Positions 12,111-31,559 of a stretch of 64,000 nt of DNA are shown piece by piece. This stretch comes from Perca fluviatilis (taxonomy: Eukaryota > Chordata > Actinopteri > Perciformes > Percidae): the NCBI RefSeq assembly GCF_010015445.1, contig NC_053112.1:6979403-7043402 (forward strand), in the 5' to 3' direction. The position numbers were made by a program, and so were the translations under genes. The notes beneath the pieces are model-generated. The model had not been told where the DNA came from and did not search any database. It saw only the letters and a list, made by a program, of their open reading frames with translations. Numbering within the stretch: the first letter of the stretch is position 1; the number at the start of each line of letters is the position of its first letter.

Positions 12111-12547
12111 CACACACAGAGATGCTGGAAGTGTTCAAAATCATAAATCATCATTTGGCTTTTTACCCACTTTTGCAGCCTGTTTGTTTTTTTCTTTTAA
12201 CTTTCGACTGATGCACCAACAGCCGCTGGTGCTGATTGGACTCAAAGTAGTGAGGGGCAGACGGCGAAAACTCAACATTAAAAAACCCCACATCAATGGG
12301 AAAAACCCCCCAAAAAACCTTACTCTCATTTATGTTTTATGCCATGTTTAAAGGTCCGATGTGTGGGAATTTCTCCCATCTAGCGTTGAGATCATATATC
12401 GCAATAAACTCTCTCGCGCCACGCAGTTCAAAGTACGTATTGCAGCTACGGTAGCCTTCACGCTTCAGAAAGCCAAGATGTCATCCACGTCTTCATCCAG
12501 CTTTCCCTCCGGCGATCAGGTCCGTTCGTTTAATTTTTATTAATTAA

Positions 12548-13527
12548 TGGTGCTGTCAGTTAAACGCGTTATTGACGGCGTTAACGCAAACCTATTTTAA
12601 CGCGAGATTAACGTTCTTTTTGGCCTAGCAAACTTTGTAGTTTAACTACAACACCACACCGGATCTAGCTAGACCGGAAACTAAACAACAGGCACGTGGC
12701 ACACACTTGTTTGGGCTCGCTAAAGAGTAGCAGGCTAACGATACGTTTTGAGTGGATGGCGAGCGCGAGACGCCGAAATGGACGGCAATAAGATTCTGAA
12801 TGTAAAGTTTAGTTTTAAAAAGTTTCCAAATGGTTCCATTGACATGACCAAAGTGATCTGTGTGTGTTTTGTCGTTGTGGACTGAGCTATCATCGCAGCA
12901 TGTCCAGTCTGGAATACCTCTTGATGGCCGAGCACACATCTGATGGCTGAGCACACAGCTGATGGCCGAGCACACAGCTGATGACCGAGGACACAGCTGA
13001 TGACCGAGGACACAGCTGATGGCCGAGCACACAGCTGATGGCCGAGCACACGGCTGATGACCGAGGACACAGCTGATGACCGAGGACACAGCTGATGACC
13101 GAGGACACAGCTGATGACCGAGGACACAGCTGATGACCGAGGACACGGCTGATGGCCGAGCACACGGCTGATGGCCGAGCACACGGCTGATGACCGAGGA
13201 CACGGCTGATGGCCGAGCACACAGCTGATTGCCGAGCGCACAGCTGATGGCCGAGCGCACAGCTGATGGCCGAGCGCACAGCTGATGGCCGAGCGCACAG
13301 CTGATGCCTATTCTCCCTCGTCAAAGCCCGGCGACAAAAGCACAAAGCAAGCCGATCCACTTTTCCATGTTGATAAGAGCATTAAAATGAGAAAAAATAA
13401 TGGAACAAAAAGAAATCAAGGGACATTTAGAATAGATAAAAATGTGCGATTAATTGCGAGTTAACTATGACATATTATAGTTAACTATAATATATATAAT
13501 ATTAATATTTTAATCGTTTGACAGCAC
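12548..13527. mobile_element. hAT-like MITE with 10-bp flanking duplication
   Basis: Ends TGGTGCTGTCAGTTAAACG and (inverted) GTGCTGTCAAACG; flanking TATTAATTAA at 12538-12547 and 13528-13537. The interior includes GCGTTATTGACGGCGTTAAC near the left and GCGATTAATTGCG near the right, and a 19-bp array. No transposase. Confidence 0.75.
12923..13302. repeat. 19-bp minisatellite, 20 copies
   Basis: Exactly 380 bp of GATGGCCGAGCACACAGCT-type units, with GATGACCGAGGACACAGCT variants in mixed order. It sits inside the MITE at 12548-13527; long minus-strand frames here are artefacts. Confidence 0.97.
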
Positions 13528-13536
13528 TATTAATTA

Positions 13537-13570
13537 ACCTACCTGTCCAGATCCTTCTGGACAGGTAGGT
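13537..13570. repeat. Perfect 14-bp-stem hairpin
   Basis: ACCTACCTGTCCAG, a 6-nt loop, then CTGGACAGGTAGGT. It directly follows the right flank of the MITE at 12548-13527. Confidence 0.9.
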
Positions 13571-14139
13571 AATTAGGCGTCTCTTTCGATCCCCTTTTCC
13601 TTCATCAGCTATCGTCTTGGGTGTTTTATTAAATTTTTTAGCATTTAAAAAAAATATTGAGATGTTTCGGAAAACAGTATCCTCGCCGAACATTGACCCT
13701 TCTGTGATTGTCCTTCATGTAATATTAGTCTAAATAATCCATAATTTCTGCTTTTCTAACTCAAGAATTAGGTACAGTTTCCTATAAATGAGGTTTTTAA
13801 TTGACCATGAATGCCAAAAATAAGTGTAAAACTATAGTGGTAGCAAGTCGGTGTTAGTGGTGTTTATACACGGTAGTGAAAAGAAGCCATGAACGTGAAA
13901 AAAAGAGACCAAAACGTCAGCAAATGTGTCGATTTTCAAATCAATCAATCATTTGGTTAAATCTCCTGATCGATTAGTCGACATCTGTCGTCCAAAGTTG
14001 TTTCTGTTCCGCCCTTCAGAAAAAAAGTAAGAAGCCAAAAAGCCGAGTCACTTCGTCACTACAAAAACGGAGAATAAAAGGTTGAGGCCCCCTGGGGGGG
14101 TAAGGGGGGAGAAGCTGCCCGGGATAATAAGACATCCAG

Positions 14140-14640
14140 AACAGCTGTTCTTGTCTAGAATACACTCAGAGATCTCCTGAACATGGCCTACAGATTAGAG
14201 CTAAATCCCGGCTCGTGTTTGCACGAGGCAGCGGTGCACGCTGGGAAAAAGCCCAGCAGGACGCAGCGCGTGCAAACACACGTCCCGGACGCCATGTTTA
14301 CCGCACAACTGTTTGTCCAGCTGCTAGAGGGGGTACGGCGCGAGGAGAAAAGGAGACGGCTGTTAATTAAAATCGTGATTTGTCCCTTTTTCCCTCGGAT
14401 CAAATGAGCTGTACATTACTGTGGACACGGCCAAACAAACAGCGGGGGAGGGGGGGGGTGCCAGGCAACATGTTTGCTAACCTGCATGGCTGCGGGGAGG
14501 AGGGGTTTGATTATCGACACCCTGTTTGGATGTTCCTTCGGGTGCCAGAGATAACATTTAAACTGCCGTGAGCGCTCTGGGAGCCATAGCATGTCTCCGT
14601 CAGCTAAGAGCTCTTTAAAACACTGAGGGCCAGATGTACT
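14140..14640. promoter_or_regulatory. Candidate conserved non-coding element
   Basis: A non-repetitive, moderately GC-rich block with a GTTAATTAAAATCG homeodomain-type site near 14365 and no recognisable coding frame. Function is inferred from context only. Confidence 0.25.
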
Positions 14641-14929
14641 AACGCTTAAATGTACGTACACGAGGGCCCGAGAGTTAACCTTCCTGTTGTCTTCCCGTCG
14701 ACTGGGAAACTTTCTGTTTTTCTGGGTCAAAATTTAAAATACAAACTTTTTTTTCCAACACTTTGGTCGTCTTTTTCGACACTTTTGTAGCTTTTTAATC
14801 GTTTTTGTCATTTTTGTCACTTTTTTCGTCGTCTTTGTCACTGTTTTCATCGTTTTTGTCGATTGTTTCTGCACTTTTTGGTGTTTTGTTTAAAAAAAAA
14901 TTTCTCCATGTTTTTGAATATTTTTCCGA

Positions 14930-15850
14930 CATTTTTGGAACCAGGATTGAATACAGTTGATCATTATTTACTCCTAGATAAATTGTATTTGATTGGCTTA
15001 AGTCAAGGATCGTTATTATGGTTTAATTCCTATTTACATGGTAGGCGTCAATATGTTGCATTACAAAATACACGCTCCACTAGTTTAATTATAGGTAAAG
15101 GTGTGCACCAAGGCTCTGTACTGGGGCCACTTCTCTTTTCTGTTTATATTAATGATATGCTCAGTATTTGTTTATCCTGTAATGTTCATCTTTATGCTGA
15201 TGATACAGTTCTATATACATCGTATAACCAGAAGGACCAGGTACAGAATGCATTACAATTGGATTTTATTATTGTACAGAATTGGCTCAGAGAGCACAAC
15301 CTTTAACTTAACGAGAAAAAAACTTGCACTATGTTGTTTAAACTGAGACCATCTGAAGTTACTATGAATGAATTACAAATTTGTATGATTGATGGAAGAT
15401 CTCTTGTAAATGTAAATGCATTTAAGTACCTGGGTTTGTGGTTAGATACTGAGCTATCATTTAATACTCATATTGAAGCTACAGTCAAGAAAGTCAAACA
15501 ATGTTTGTGTCAGTTGTACCGTTCAATTGATTGCTTTACATTTGATACAAGAAAGCGCATTGCACACCAACTTCTATTACCACTAATTGATTATGCTGAT
15601 ATTGTCTACCATACATCAATAAACTAAAACAATAAAAACTGGAATAAACTCCCATTGTCATTGAAATCTATTACATCGTTACATTCATTTAAAGCGGCAC
15701 TATTTTTATATTTAAAGATACCATGTTCATGTTTTAATTCTGAATGTTGTATTATTATAATGCTGTATTATTATGTGAATAGCTTATGAATAGCTTATGA
15801 GGACTCATTACTTATTACTGTCAATGTAACCATGTAATTTATTGTATAAT
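14930..15850 (+). pseudogene. LINE reverse transcriptase fragment, broken
   Basis: Conceptual reading from about 14940 gives NTVDHYLLLDKLYLIGL, then GVHQGSVLGPLLFSVYIND (RT motif B region) and HLYADDTVLY (motif C, YADD), in the order of a Jockey-superfamily non-LTR element. A TAA after REHNL at about 15305 breaks the frame; the same frame resumes as NEKKTCTMLFKLRPSE, and the ORF at 15331-15627 carries FKYLGLWLDTELSF. A C-terminal block NWNKLPLSLKSITSLHSFK follows near 15640. The endonuclease domain and motif A upstream are missing (5' truncation), and a TTAA-family fragment abuts the left side. Confidence 0.8.
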
Positions 15851-15929
15851 TTGGGGAGGTGGTGGACTTGGGGGGGAGGGGGGAGGGGAGCATACTGTGA
15901 ATGATGTTTTGTTGAGTTTGTTTTTGTGA

Positions 15930-16640
15930 TGTTTTTCTCCTACACCCTGCTACATCCTGCTATGCCCTTCTACGTCCTGCAGTGCCCAGCTACGCTCTGC
16001 AGTGCCCTGCTACGTCCTCCTACGTCCTGCCGTGCCCTGCTATGCCCTGCTACGTCCTGCTACGCCCTTCTACGTCCTGCAGTGCCCTGCTATGTCCTGC
16101 TATGTCCTGCTACGTCCTGCAGTGCCCTGCTATGTCATGCTACGTCCTGCGATGTCCTGCTATGTCATGCTACGTCCTGCTATGTCCTGCTACGCCCTTC
16201 TATGTCCTGCAGTGCCCTGCTATGTCCTGCTACGTCCTGCTACGTCCTGTAGTGCCCTGCTATGTCCTGCAGTGCCCTTCTACGTCCTGTAGTGCCCTGC
16301 TACGTCCTGCAGTGCCCTGCTACGCCCTGAACTACTACGACTACTATTTGTAGTCATTGTTCCATTATCTTTATTGTGACTATTATCGCCACTGTTCATC
16401 ACACCCCCAACCGGTACCGTCAGACACCTCCCACCAAGAGCCTGGGTCTGTCCCAGGTTTCTCCATAAAAGGGAGTTTTTCTTCGCCACTGTCGCACTAC
16501 ATGCCTGCTCTTGGGGGAATAACTGGAAATGTTGGGTCTTTGTGAATTATAGAGTGTGGTCTAAGACCTACTCTATCTGTAAAGTGTCTTGAGATAACTC
16601 TTGTTATGATTTGATACTATAAATAAAATTGAATTGAATA
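15930..16640 (+). mobile_element. Retroelement 3' region with GAATT tail (copy 2)
   Basis: Same organisation as 3590-4410: a 10-bp array, CTACGACTACTATTTG, GGGAGTTTTTCTTCGCCACT, the segment TATAGAGTGTGGTCTA, and a terminal GAATTGAAT. The 10-bp array is expanded to 39 units against about 12 in the other copy. Confidence 0.65.
15941..16330. repeat. 10-bp minisatellite, 39 copies
   Basis: Perfectly phased 10-bp units such as TACGTCCTGC, TATGCCCTGC and AGTGCCCTGC. Open frames with CYVLLRPA-type repeats are artefacts of this array. Confidence 0.96.
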
Positions 16641-17040
16641 TGTCCACCCAGTTTATTCAAAACAGGCACCATATATTCATTATTGACTCTTGTCTCATGT
16701 CTTGTCTCTGTTGTGGAGCGGTTTATCCTGACAGAAGTTGTTATGTAATGTGTGACACAGAGCTAATAAGAGACGATAGCTTCCTCTAATTTGGGCTCTC
16801 CGTCGTTTGCTGTTGGTTTAAGTATCTCAAAGATATCAAACGTTAAACTTTGTCCAATAAATCCATTTGATTTGTCACATGAAATTGTTCGAGGTACAAT
16901 TCCACTGAAACGTAATAAGGATTCATGCAAAATATTTACGTACATTAACTTCTGATTGGGACGATTCCATTGAAATAAATTGATTTAGCATTTAATCCCT
17001 CGACTGCTGCAAAGGAGCCACTCAGTGTTTATTTTGGGAA
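16641..17040. other. Non-coding, nothing recognised
   Basis: AT-rich sequence. The end (about 16965-17041) is duplicated at 17430-17502 next to another GT array. Confidence 0.3.
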
Positions 17041-17042
17041 AC

Positions 17043-17296
17043 GTGTGTGTGTGTGTGTGTGTGTGTGTCTGTCTGCGTGTGTGTGTGTCTGTGTCTGTAT
17101 GTGTGTCTTTGTGTGTCTGTGTGTCTTTGTCTGTGTGTGTGTGTGTGTCTGTGTGTCTGTCTATCTGTGTGTGTTTGTGTGTCTGTGTCTCTGTGTCTCT
17201 CTGTGTATCTCTGTGTGTCTATGTATCTTTGTGTTTGTGTGTGTGTATGTGTGTGTGTGCAAGGTATACTGTTAAGTGTTGTATGTGCATGCTTTT

Positions 17297-17334
<38 letters not shown>

Positions 17335-17502
17335 TGTGTGCCTCTATGTGTGTGTGTGTGTCTATGTGTGTGTGTGTGTGTCTGTGTGCCTCTCTGTGTG
17401 TGTGTGTGTGTGTGTGTGTGATGATTCCATTGAAATAAATTGCATTTAATCCCTCGACTGCTGCTAAGGAGCCACTCAGTGTTTATTCTGGGAAACCTCC
17501 AG

Positions 17503-17549
<47 letters not shown>

Positions 17550-17570
17550 CGTGTGTGTGTGTGTGCAGAC
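17043..17570. repeat. GT/TGTC microsatellite cluster
   Basis: Long (GT)n interrupted by TC, TA and TT steps, in two blocks separated by a 17420-17502 copy of unique flanking sequence (TTTAATCCCTCGACTGCTGC). Cysteine/valine-rich frames are artefacts. Confidence 0.95.
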
Positions 17571-17930
17571 ACAGTCTAAATGACAAAAAGCTCTCAGTGA
17601 AAGCTCTCTGAATAAATAAAGGTTAAACTGTAAAGGGTTAGGAGAAGATAATTGGCTGCCCTCTACCTCTCCCTAGAAATATCTTTACAGTTCCCGCTGC
17701 CGAAAAAAATAAATAAAAAAAGCCCAAAGCAAACTAAAAGATCCGTGTCATCCCAGACACACTCGGTTTGAACTGTTTCAGGACAATTCAAACACGGACA
17801 AACAGACTCAGAAAAAATAATTGCACTTAACGCCGAATCGTGCCGTGAATGTCTCGTATGTCTGTTTGTGTCTTTACTTTCGTTTTTAAAACTCTTTCAT
17901 ATATTTTATAGTGACTTTTAGAGCCTCTTG
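17571..17930. other. Non-coding, nothing recognised
   Basis: No repeat family or coding signal identified by eye. Confidence 0.3.
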
Positions 17931-17937
17931 TGTGTGT

Positions 17938-17970
<33 letters not shown>

Positions 17971-19315
17971 AGCCTCTTTAATACTTTTGTATTCACCTGT
18001 GTTGCACTTTAGCTGATGTTTACACTGAAAGGAACTGCGTCCAATTACGTTTCTACGTGTACAACATTAAAGACTATTCTATTCCACTAAAAACAACAAT
18101 CATTCATAACTGTGTGTGTGTGTGTCTGTGTGTCTGTGTCTGTGTGTGTGTATGTGTGTTTCTGTGTTTCTCTGTCTTTGTGTGTGTGTGTGTGTGTGTG
18201 TGTGTCTGTCTGTGTGAGTGTGTCTGGGTCTGTGTGTGTGTCTGTGTCTCTGTGTGTGTGTGTGTGTGTGTGTGTCTGTCTGTGTGTCTCCGACAGTGTG
18301 TGTGTGTGTGTGTGTATGTATGTGTCTGTTTCTCTGTCTGTGTCTGTGTGTACGTGTCTCTGTGTGTGTGTGTGTCTGTGTGTGTTTACACTGAAAGGAA
18401 CTGCGTCCAATTACGTTTCTACAAGTACAACAATAAAGACTATTCTATTCCACTAAAAACAACAATCATTCATAACTGTGTGTGTGTGTCTGTGTGTGTC
18501 TGTGTGTGTGTGTCTGTGTCTGTGTTTGTGTGTGTGTCTCTGTGTCTGTGTGTGTGTTTATGTGTCTGTGTGTGTGTGTTTCTGTGTGTCTGTCTTTGTG
18601 TGTGTGTGTCTGTGTGTGTGTGTCTCGGTCTGTGTATGTGTGTTTCTGTGTCAGTGTGTGTGTCTCTGTGTCTGTGTGTTTATGTGTCTGTGTGTGTGTT
18701 TCTGTGTGTCTCTGTCTTTGTGTGTGTGTGTGTCTGTGTGTGTGTGTGTGTGTCTGTGTCTCTGTGTGTGTGTGTGTGTGTCTCGGTCTGTGTGTGTGTC
18801 TGTGTCTCTGTGTGTGTGTGTGTGTGTGTGTGTGTCGGTCTGTGTGTCTCCGACTGTGTGTGTGTGTGTATGTGTCTGTTTCTCTGTCTGTGTCTGTGTG
18901 TCTCTGTCTGTGTGTGTGTCTGTGTGTGTGTCTGTGTCTCTGTGTGTGTGTTTCTGTGTGTCTCAGTGTGTGTGTGTGTCTCTGTCTGTGTGTGTGTGTC
19001 TGTGTGTGTCTCTGTCTGTGTGTGTGTCTCTGTCTGTATGTGTGTGTGTGTCTGTGTCTCTGTGTGTGTGTGTCTCTGTCTGTGTGTGTCTCTGTCTGTA
19101 TGTGTGTGTGTGTGTCTGTGTCTGTGTGTGTGTCTCTGTCTGTGTGTGTCTCTGTCTGTATGTGTGTGTGAGCCTCTTTAATACTTTTGTATTCACCTGT
19201 GTTGCACTTTTGCTGATGTTTACACTAAAAGGAACTGCGTCCAATTACGTTTCTACGTGTACAACATTAAAGACTATTCTATTCCACTAAAAACAACAAT
19301 CATTCATTCATAACT
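17930..19315. repeat. Triplicated unit with expanded GT/TGTC arrays
   Basis: A roughly 90-bp unique segment (TTTACACTGAAAGGAACTGC onward to CAATCATTCATAAC) occurs at about 18019-18110, 18385-18476 and 19218-19310. The copies are separated by GT-rich arrays of about 275 and 695 bp. The long plus-strand frames here are not genes. Confidence 0.95.
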
Positions 19316-20230
19316 CATCACATCTGCCGTTGTGTTTCACAGCCAAACCGAAGGTGTTGATGGGACACGTTAAAACCAGTTAAACCAGTTAAACCAGTTC
19401 GGTATAACTGCTCCTGTGATGATGATTTCATGTTGGAAACAGTTTCTGTGAGACGACCGTGAAGCGATCATTGTAGAAATAAAGGTTTTCTGTCAAACTT
19501 GCTCATGTTTTAACAAGACTTTATTATAAAGACACGAATGTACAACTTTCAGATTTCAATGGAATACTGACATTGCGTGTCTAATTTCACTTTTCAACAA
19601 AAAAAAAAACCCCAAATCTTTCACCTTTTATAAACAAGTGCTGCCAATTCAACACCCCTCCCCCCCCCCCCCCCCCTCCCACACAGGCTGGACGACGAGT
19701 TTCTGAACAAGAATCAAACATTGGAAATCAGATAGAAATGAACATCGGCAACCTGAAAATCATAGCAGCGTCATGTTTTAGATTTATTTATTTTTTTAAA
19801 CAAAAAGCTCACTCATGACAGATTTATGTTATTTTTTTTTTTCCATGTTATTTCTTCGAAGAATAATCCCAAACGATTCCCCAGACTGCACACTTTTAAA
19901 AAAGGCCTTCAGGAGTTGTGAACGTGTCCGTTTCTCTCGAGTTCTGGAGTAGAAAAATAATCCCTGGCCGAGTCCGATCCGCTTAATGGCGACAGAGCAC
20001 AACCCCGAGGCTTCGGGTTTCTGTTGCGTCGTTTTCAGTCCGTTTTACAATTAAACTTTATTTAAAATGTCTCTACAGAAGAGAGGCGAAGTCCCTCCCC
20101 TTCCTGTGGACCACCATGGGACAGTTATTTCCGGAAAAAAAAAAGATGTCCGGTAGTGAACGGGGAGAGACTAATTGCATGAGCGGAAAACAGATCTCAA
20201 TTCCAAAATTTATAAAAAAATGCATGTCTC
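19316..20230. other. Non-coding, nothing recognised
   Basis: Includes a C homopolymer tract at about 19659-19677 and A/T runs. The segment at 20085-20160 resembles 45610-45690 (dispersed repeat). No gene seen. Confidence 0.3.
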
Positions 20231-20235
20231 CTTCA

Positions 20236-20920
20236 CAAACAATCCAAGGCACTCCGCCTTTATTTTACATGGCAATGTAATGTATTTATATTTGGAATTG
20301 ACTCAATTCAGACATACACCCTGTTGAAGATGTGAGTCGAAATGCGTCGGTCATTTTAACCCTTGTGTTGTCTTCCCGTCAACTATGAACTTGTTGTCCT
20401 GGTCAAAATGTATACACATTTTTTGACGATTTTTTTCAAGTTTTTTTTAATGCTTTTTATCCCCACTACCACCATTATATAAACCACTAATACCAACTTG
20501 TTCACACAAGTTTTACACTTATTCTATTCATGGTCAATAAACCTCATTTACATGAAATTATATTAAATTTTTGAGTTGATAAAAAGCGGAAATGATGATT
20601 TGTTTTGACTAGTTAAGATCAGAGGATGTTGAGTGCATCACAGACAGGTTTATGTGAAAGTTTAGTCAGGATACTGTTCTATAAAATCATATAAAACTGA
20701 ATAAAAAAAAAGAACCAAAATTCAATGAAAGTAGTCATTCATTTGACTTGTGGATACCGTTGAATGAAACCAGCCATGTTATATTGGGGGCAATTTGGTT
20801 GATGCGAACCCAAATTTCTGATATGGAAACTGGAGAACAGGAGTGTTAAATACATTGCCATGTAAAATAAAGGCATTTTAAGTTTTGCATAAAAAGCTGC
20901 AGAGTGCCTTGGATTGTTTT
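20236..20920. mobile_element. Inverted-repeat element containing a TTAA MITE
   Basis: Outer arms AACAATCCAAGGCACT at 20239 and its complement near 20905-20919, continuing into TTTACATGGCAATGTA / TACATTGCCATGTAAA, surround the TTAA-type element at 20360-20845. This suggests insertion of one MITE inside another. Confidence 0.65.
20360..20845. mobile_element. TTAA-type MITE (copy 3)
   Basis: TTAA at 20356-20359 and 20846-20849; the left end is CCCTTGTGTTGTCTTCCCG. The interior is non-coding, with AATATAAAATTGAATAAAA-like stretches shared with other copies. Confidence 0.65.
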
Positions 20921-21144
20921 AGAAGGAGACAAGCGTTTCTATAATCTTTTTCGATTTGAGATGCGTTTCCACCCGCGATATCCAAAGAGCACCTGTGGTC
21001 GAGTACCAGAAAGAGCCAGCAGCCCTTCCACTCCTTCGTCTGAATGTTTGGATGCCGTTTCAATTGAGCCGTTAATTGCACAAATGTCCGTCAGTTTAAA
21101 AGACAATTTAACGAGCGAAGAAAAGTCTCAGTTTGTCGTAGCAC

Positions 21145-21560
21145 CACTTAACCCTTGTGTTGTCCGTTTTGCATAAAGTATACATTTTCAAATTCTGTGT
21201 TACATCTTCAAAGCCAACTTCATTCTGACTTATCACTGCTAGTTTTACACTTACGTTTGGAATTCATGGTCATAAACCTCATTCATATAAAAATGTGCCT
21301 AATTGTGAGTTAAAAACTCCAGACATTATGAATTATTTTAGCTAATAATTAAGATCAGAGGAACGTATGTTGATGCATAATCATAGCCTGTTTAGTATTT
21401 AGTATTTATTTTTGGCTAATTTGGTTGAAAAATATCAGCAGAAAACTACACTTTATAATGTATCTGTCGTTCTGTTTTTAGCACTGCCTTTTATGTTTAA
21501 TTCAATGTTCAATTTGTTCAATAAAAGAACGTTGGAAATGATTTTCTTTCGTTTGTTTTG
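21145..21560. other. Degraded TTAA-family fragment, no gene
   Basis: TTAACCCTTGTGTTGTCCG at 21149 marks a left end; a right end is not clear. The rest of 20921-21860 is unassigned. Confidence 0.4.
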
Positions 21561-21870
21561 AATTCAACAAGCAGTTTGTTGTATTTTAGCAGAATACTGA
21601 AAGCAGCACAACTGAGAACACTTTAATTTCCGTTTATGTATCGCAAGTAATACAGCTATCGCGCTATATCTAACAATTTTGTCGCATATTTTCCTCGTAT
21701 GGTGCAGCCCTAGCAGAGACACCGGAGCTAACGACGTATTTTCACAGGCTGATACCTCAGCAGTTTTATGACAAACTGAGACTTTCGTGACTTGCAAAAT
21801 TATCTTTTAAACTGACAAACATCAGATGTGTAATTCATGGCTTAATTCAAACGGGATCACACGTTATCTG

Positions 21871-22650
21871 TAGGGTTGGGTACCGAAACCTGGCTCCACT
21901 ATGGAACCGGTTCCCGGATTAGGACGCAAATTTCGGTTCCTCATTTCGGTTCCACTTAATGGTGTCGACCGATAAAAATATCACTCTCTCTGTAGTCTAC
22001 CCTTAGCTAGCTACCGAAAATGTAAGCTACTTTTACAATGCCATATTTTCCCTCTGGGCTCACCAAAACGAACATAAAAATATCACTCTCTCTGTAGTCT
22101 ACCGTAAGCTAGCTAGCGTTATTGTAGGCTCCTTTTACAATGCCATATTTTCCCCTCTGGACTCACCAAAACGGACGTAAAAATATCCCCCTTTCTCTGT
22201 AGTCTACCGTAAGCTAGCTAGCGTTATTGTAGGCTCCTTTTAAAATGCCATATTTTCCCCTCTGGGCTCACCAAAACGAACGTAAAAATATCACTCTCTC
22301 TGTAGTCTACCGTTAGCTAGCTACCGTAAATGTAAGCTACTTTTATAATGCCATATTTTCCCCTCTGGGCTCACCAAAACAAATGTAAAAATATCACTCT
22401 CTCTGTAGTCTACCGTTAGTTAGCTAGCGTTATTGTAGGCTACTTTTAAAATGCCATATTTTCCTCTCAGGGCTCACCAAAACGAACGTAAAAGCACATT
22501 AACCGTTCACTACACACGATCGCTAGTAAACATATTACATCTCTGATGTCATTTTTCTGTTTTTCAAGAATCTGTTTAGGAATCTGAATCGTTTTAAAAA
22601 GTACCGGTTCGGCATCGGAATCGTAAAAATCCAAACGGTACCCAACCCTA
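21871..22650. mobile_element. hAT-type MITE with 8-bp target duplication
   Basis: Inverted ends TAGGGTTGGGTACCG and CGGTACCCAACCCTA; flanks GTTATCTG (21863-21870) and GTTATGTG (22651-22658), an 8-bp duplication with one mismatch, as for hAT elements. Five tandem units fill the middle. No transposase. Confidence 0.88.
21973..22490. repeat. About 104-bp tandem repeat, 5 copies
   Basis: Each unit has AAAAATATCACTCTCTCTG, TAGTCTACCGT, a GCTAGCTA block and ATGCCATATTTTCCCCTCTG. It lies inside the hAT-type MITE at 21871-22650. Confidence 0.92.
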
Positions 22651-22836
22651 GTTATGTGTCTCTCTCCGTTTACTACCGTACAGATTTTTACTTATCTGCC
22701 ATAAGGTCCCACTGTGGTCCACCGAAGAGGGAGGGAAAGGTGGGGGGGGACTTCACCTCTCTGTTATTTAAAATAAATCTTCAAAAAATAAAACCACCAA
22801 CAGCACAAAAAAAAAAAGAATACTTCTTCGTACGCA

Positions 22837-23136
22837 CTAGGGCTGCTCTCTCTTAGCCGATTAGTCGACTAATCGGTTGTTTTGGTCTTAGTCAACTTAG
22901 ATTTCTTTAGTCCATTAGTCATGTCTGATGCTGTTTTCATGCTGAATGACTTATTTCCAAGAAACGTACGAGCACATCTCTGGTAAACACAAGAATTAAA
23001 GTGGTGCTTTTAGCACGACTCTTAGTGGAGAAACTCAGATTTACAGATCTGTCGATTAAATCAACTAATCGATTAGTCGGTGCAGCTGAATGAGTGTTAG
23101 TCGACTCAGAATTTCTTCAATCGAGCACAGCCCTAG
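22837..23136. mobile_element. 300-bp MITE just 3' of otx1, with 6-bp target duplication
   Basis: Ends CTAGGGCTG and CAGCCCTAG with direct TACGCA flanks at 22831-22836 and 23137-23142. The interior has GATTAGTCGACTAATCGG near the left and AATCGATTAGTCGG near the right. It ends 52 bp from the otx1 stop codon, so it probably lies in the 3' UTR. Confidence 0.88.
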
Positions 23137-23188
23137 TACGCAGAGAAGAGGAGGAGGAGGAGGAGGAGAAACACGGGAAGGAGGGCCG

Positions 23189-31006
<7,818 letters not shown>

Positions 31007-31251
31007 GCTAAAGACCGGTGTCTGGACCGGCCACAACGCTGCAGATCTCCCGGTGTCTGGACGGGACGCAACGCTGCAGATCTCCCGGTGTCTGGACGGG
31101 ACGCAACGCTGCAGATCTCCCGGTGTCTGGACGGGACGCAACGCTGCAGATCTCCCGGTGTCTGGACGGGACGCAACGCTGCAGATCTCCCGGTGTCTGG
31201 ACGGGACACAACGCTGCAGATCTCCCGGTGTTCCGGTGCTCAGCTGGGCTC
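31007..31251 (-). other. otx1: Probable otx1 5' UTR with 35-bp minisatellite
   Basis: Minus-strand sequence upstream of ATG has a strong acceptor at 31252 (pyrimidine tract then CTCTCCCAG), so 31251-31007 is inferred 5' UTR of the start exon. It contains six 35-bp repeats at 31018-31227. The repeat unit has no ATG, and the frame of the start codon stays open through the repeats up to about 31342. The exon boundary is inferred from sequence only. Confidence 0.5.
31018..31227. repeat. 35-bp minisatellite, 6 copies
   Basis: Six head-to-tail copies, each starting GTGTCTGGAC and containing adjacent CTGCAG and AGATCT sites. The first copy is slightly diverged (accggccaca). It lies 12 bp from the otx1 start codon. 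Confidence 0.95.
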
Positions 31252-31445
31252 CTGGGAGAGACAGGTGGGAAGAAGTAGTCAGATATCTTACTTCAGTAAA
31301 AGTACAAATACCACACTGTAAAAACACTCCGTTGCAAATCAAAGTCCTGCATTGAAAATGTGACTTAAGTAAGTATCGCCAGGAAACTGTACTTTAAGTA
31401 TTAAAAGTAAAGAACAACCCTCCCATTGTAGAAAGAGCAAAGGAT

Positions 31446-31446
<1 letters not shown>

Positions 31447-31521
<75 letters not shown>
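31447..31521. repeat. CA microsatellite
   Basis: About 37 CA dinucleotides, upstream of the otx1 start exon. Confidence 0.98.
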
Positions 31522-31524
<3 letters not shown>

Positions 31525-31559
31525 TGTGTTTAATGGTCCTATCATCTCAGCTGGACTTG

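Noticed and set aside
12646..13360. Minus-strand proteins with repeated SAVCSAISCVLGHQ
   Set aside because: Encoded by the 19-bp minisatellite inside a MITE.
15926..16353. Frames with CYVLLRPA repeats
   Set aside because: Ten-bp minisatellite in a retroelement 3' region.
17025..19290. Cys/Val-rich proteins up to 374 residues
   Set aside because: They are translations of GT/TGTC microsatellite DNA.
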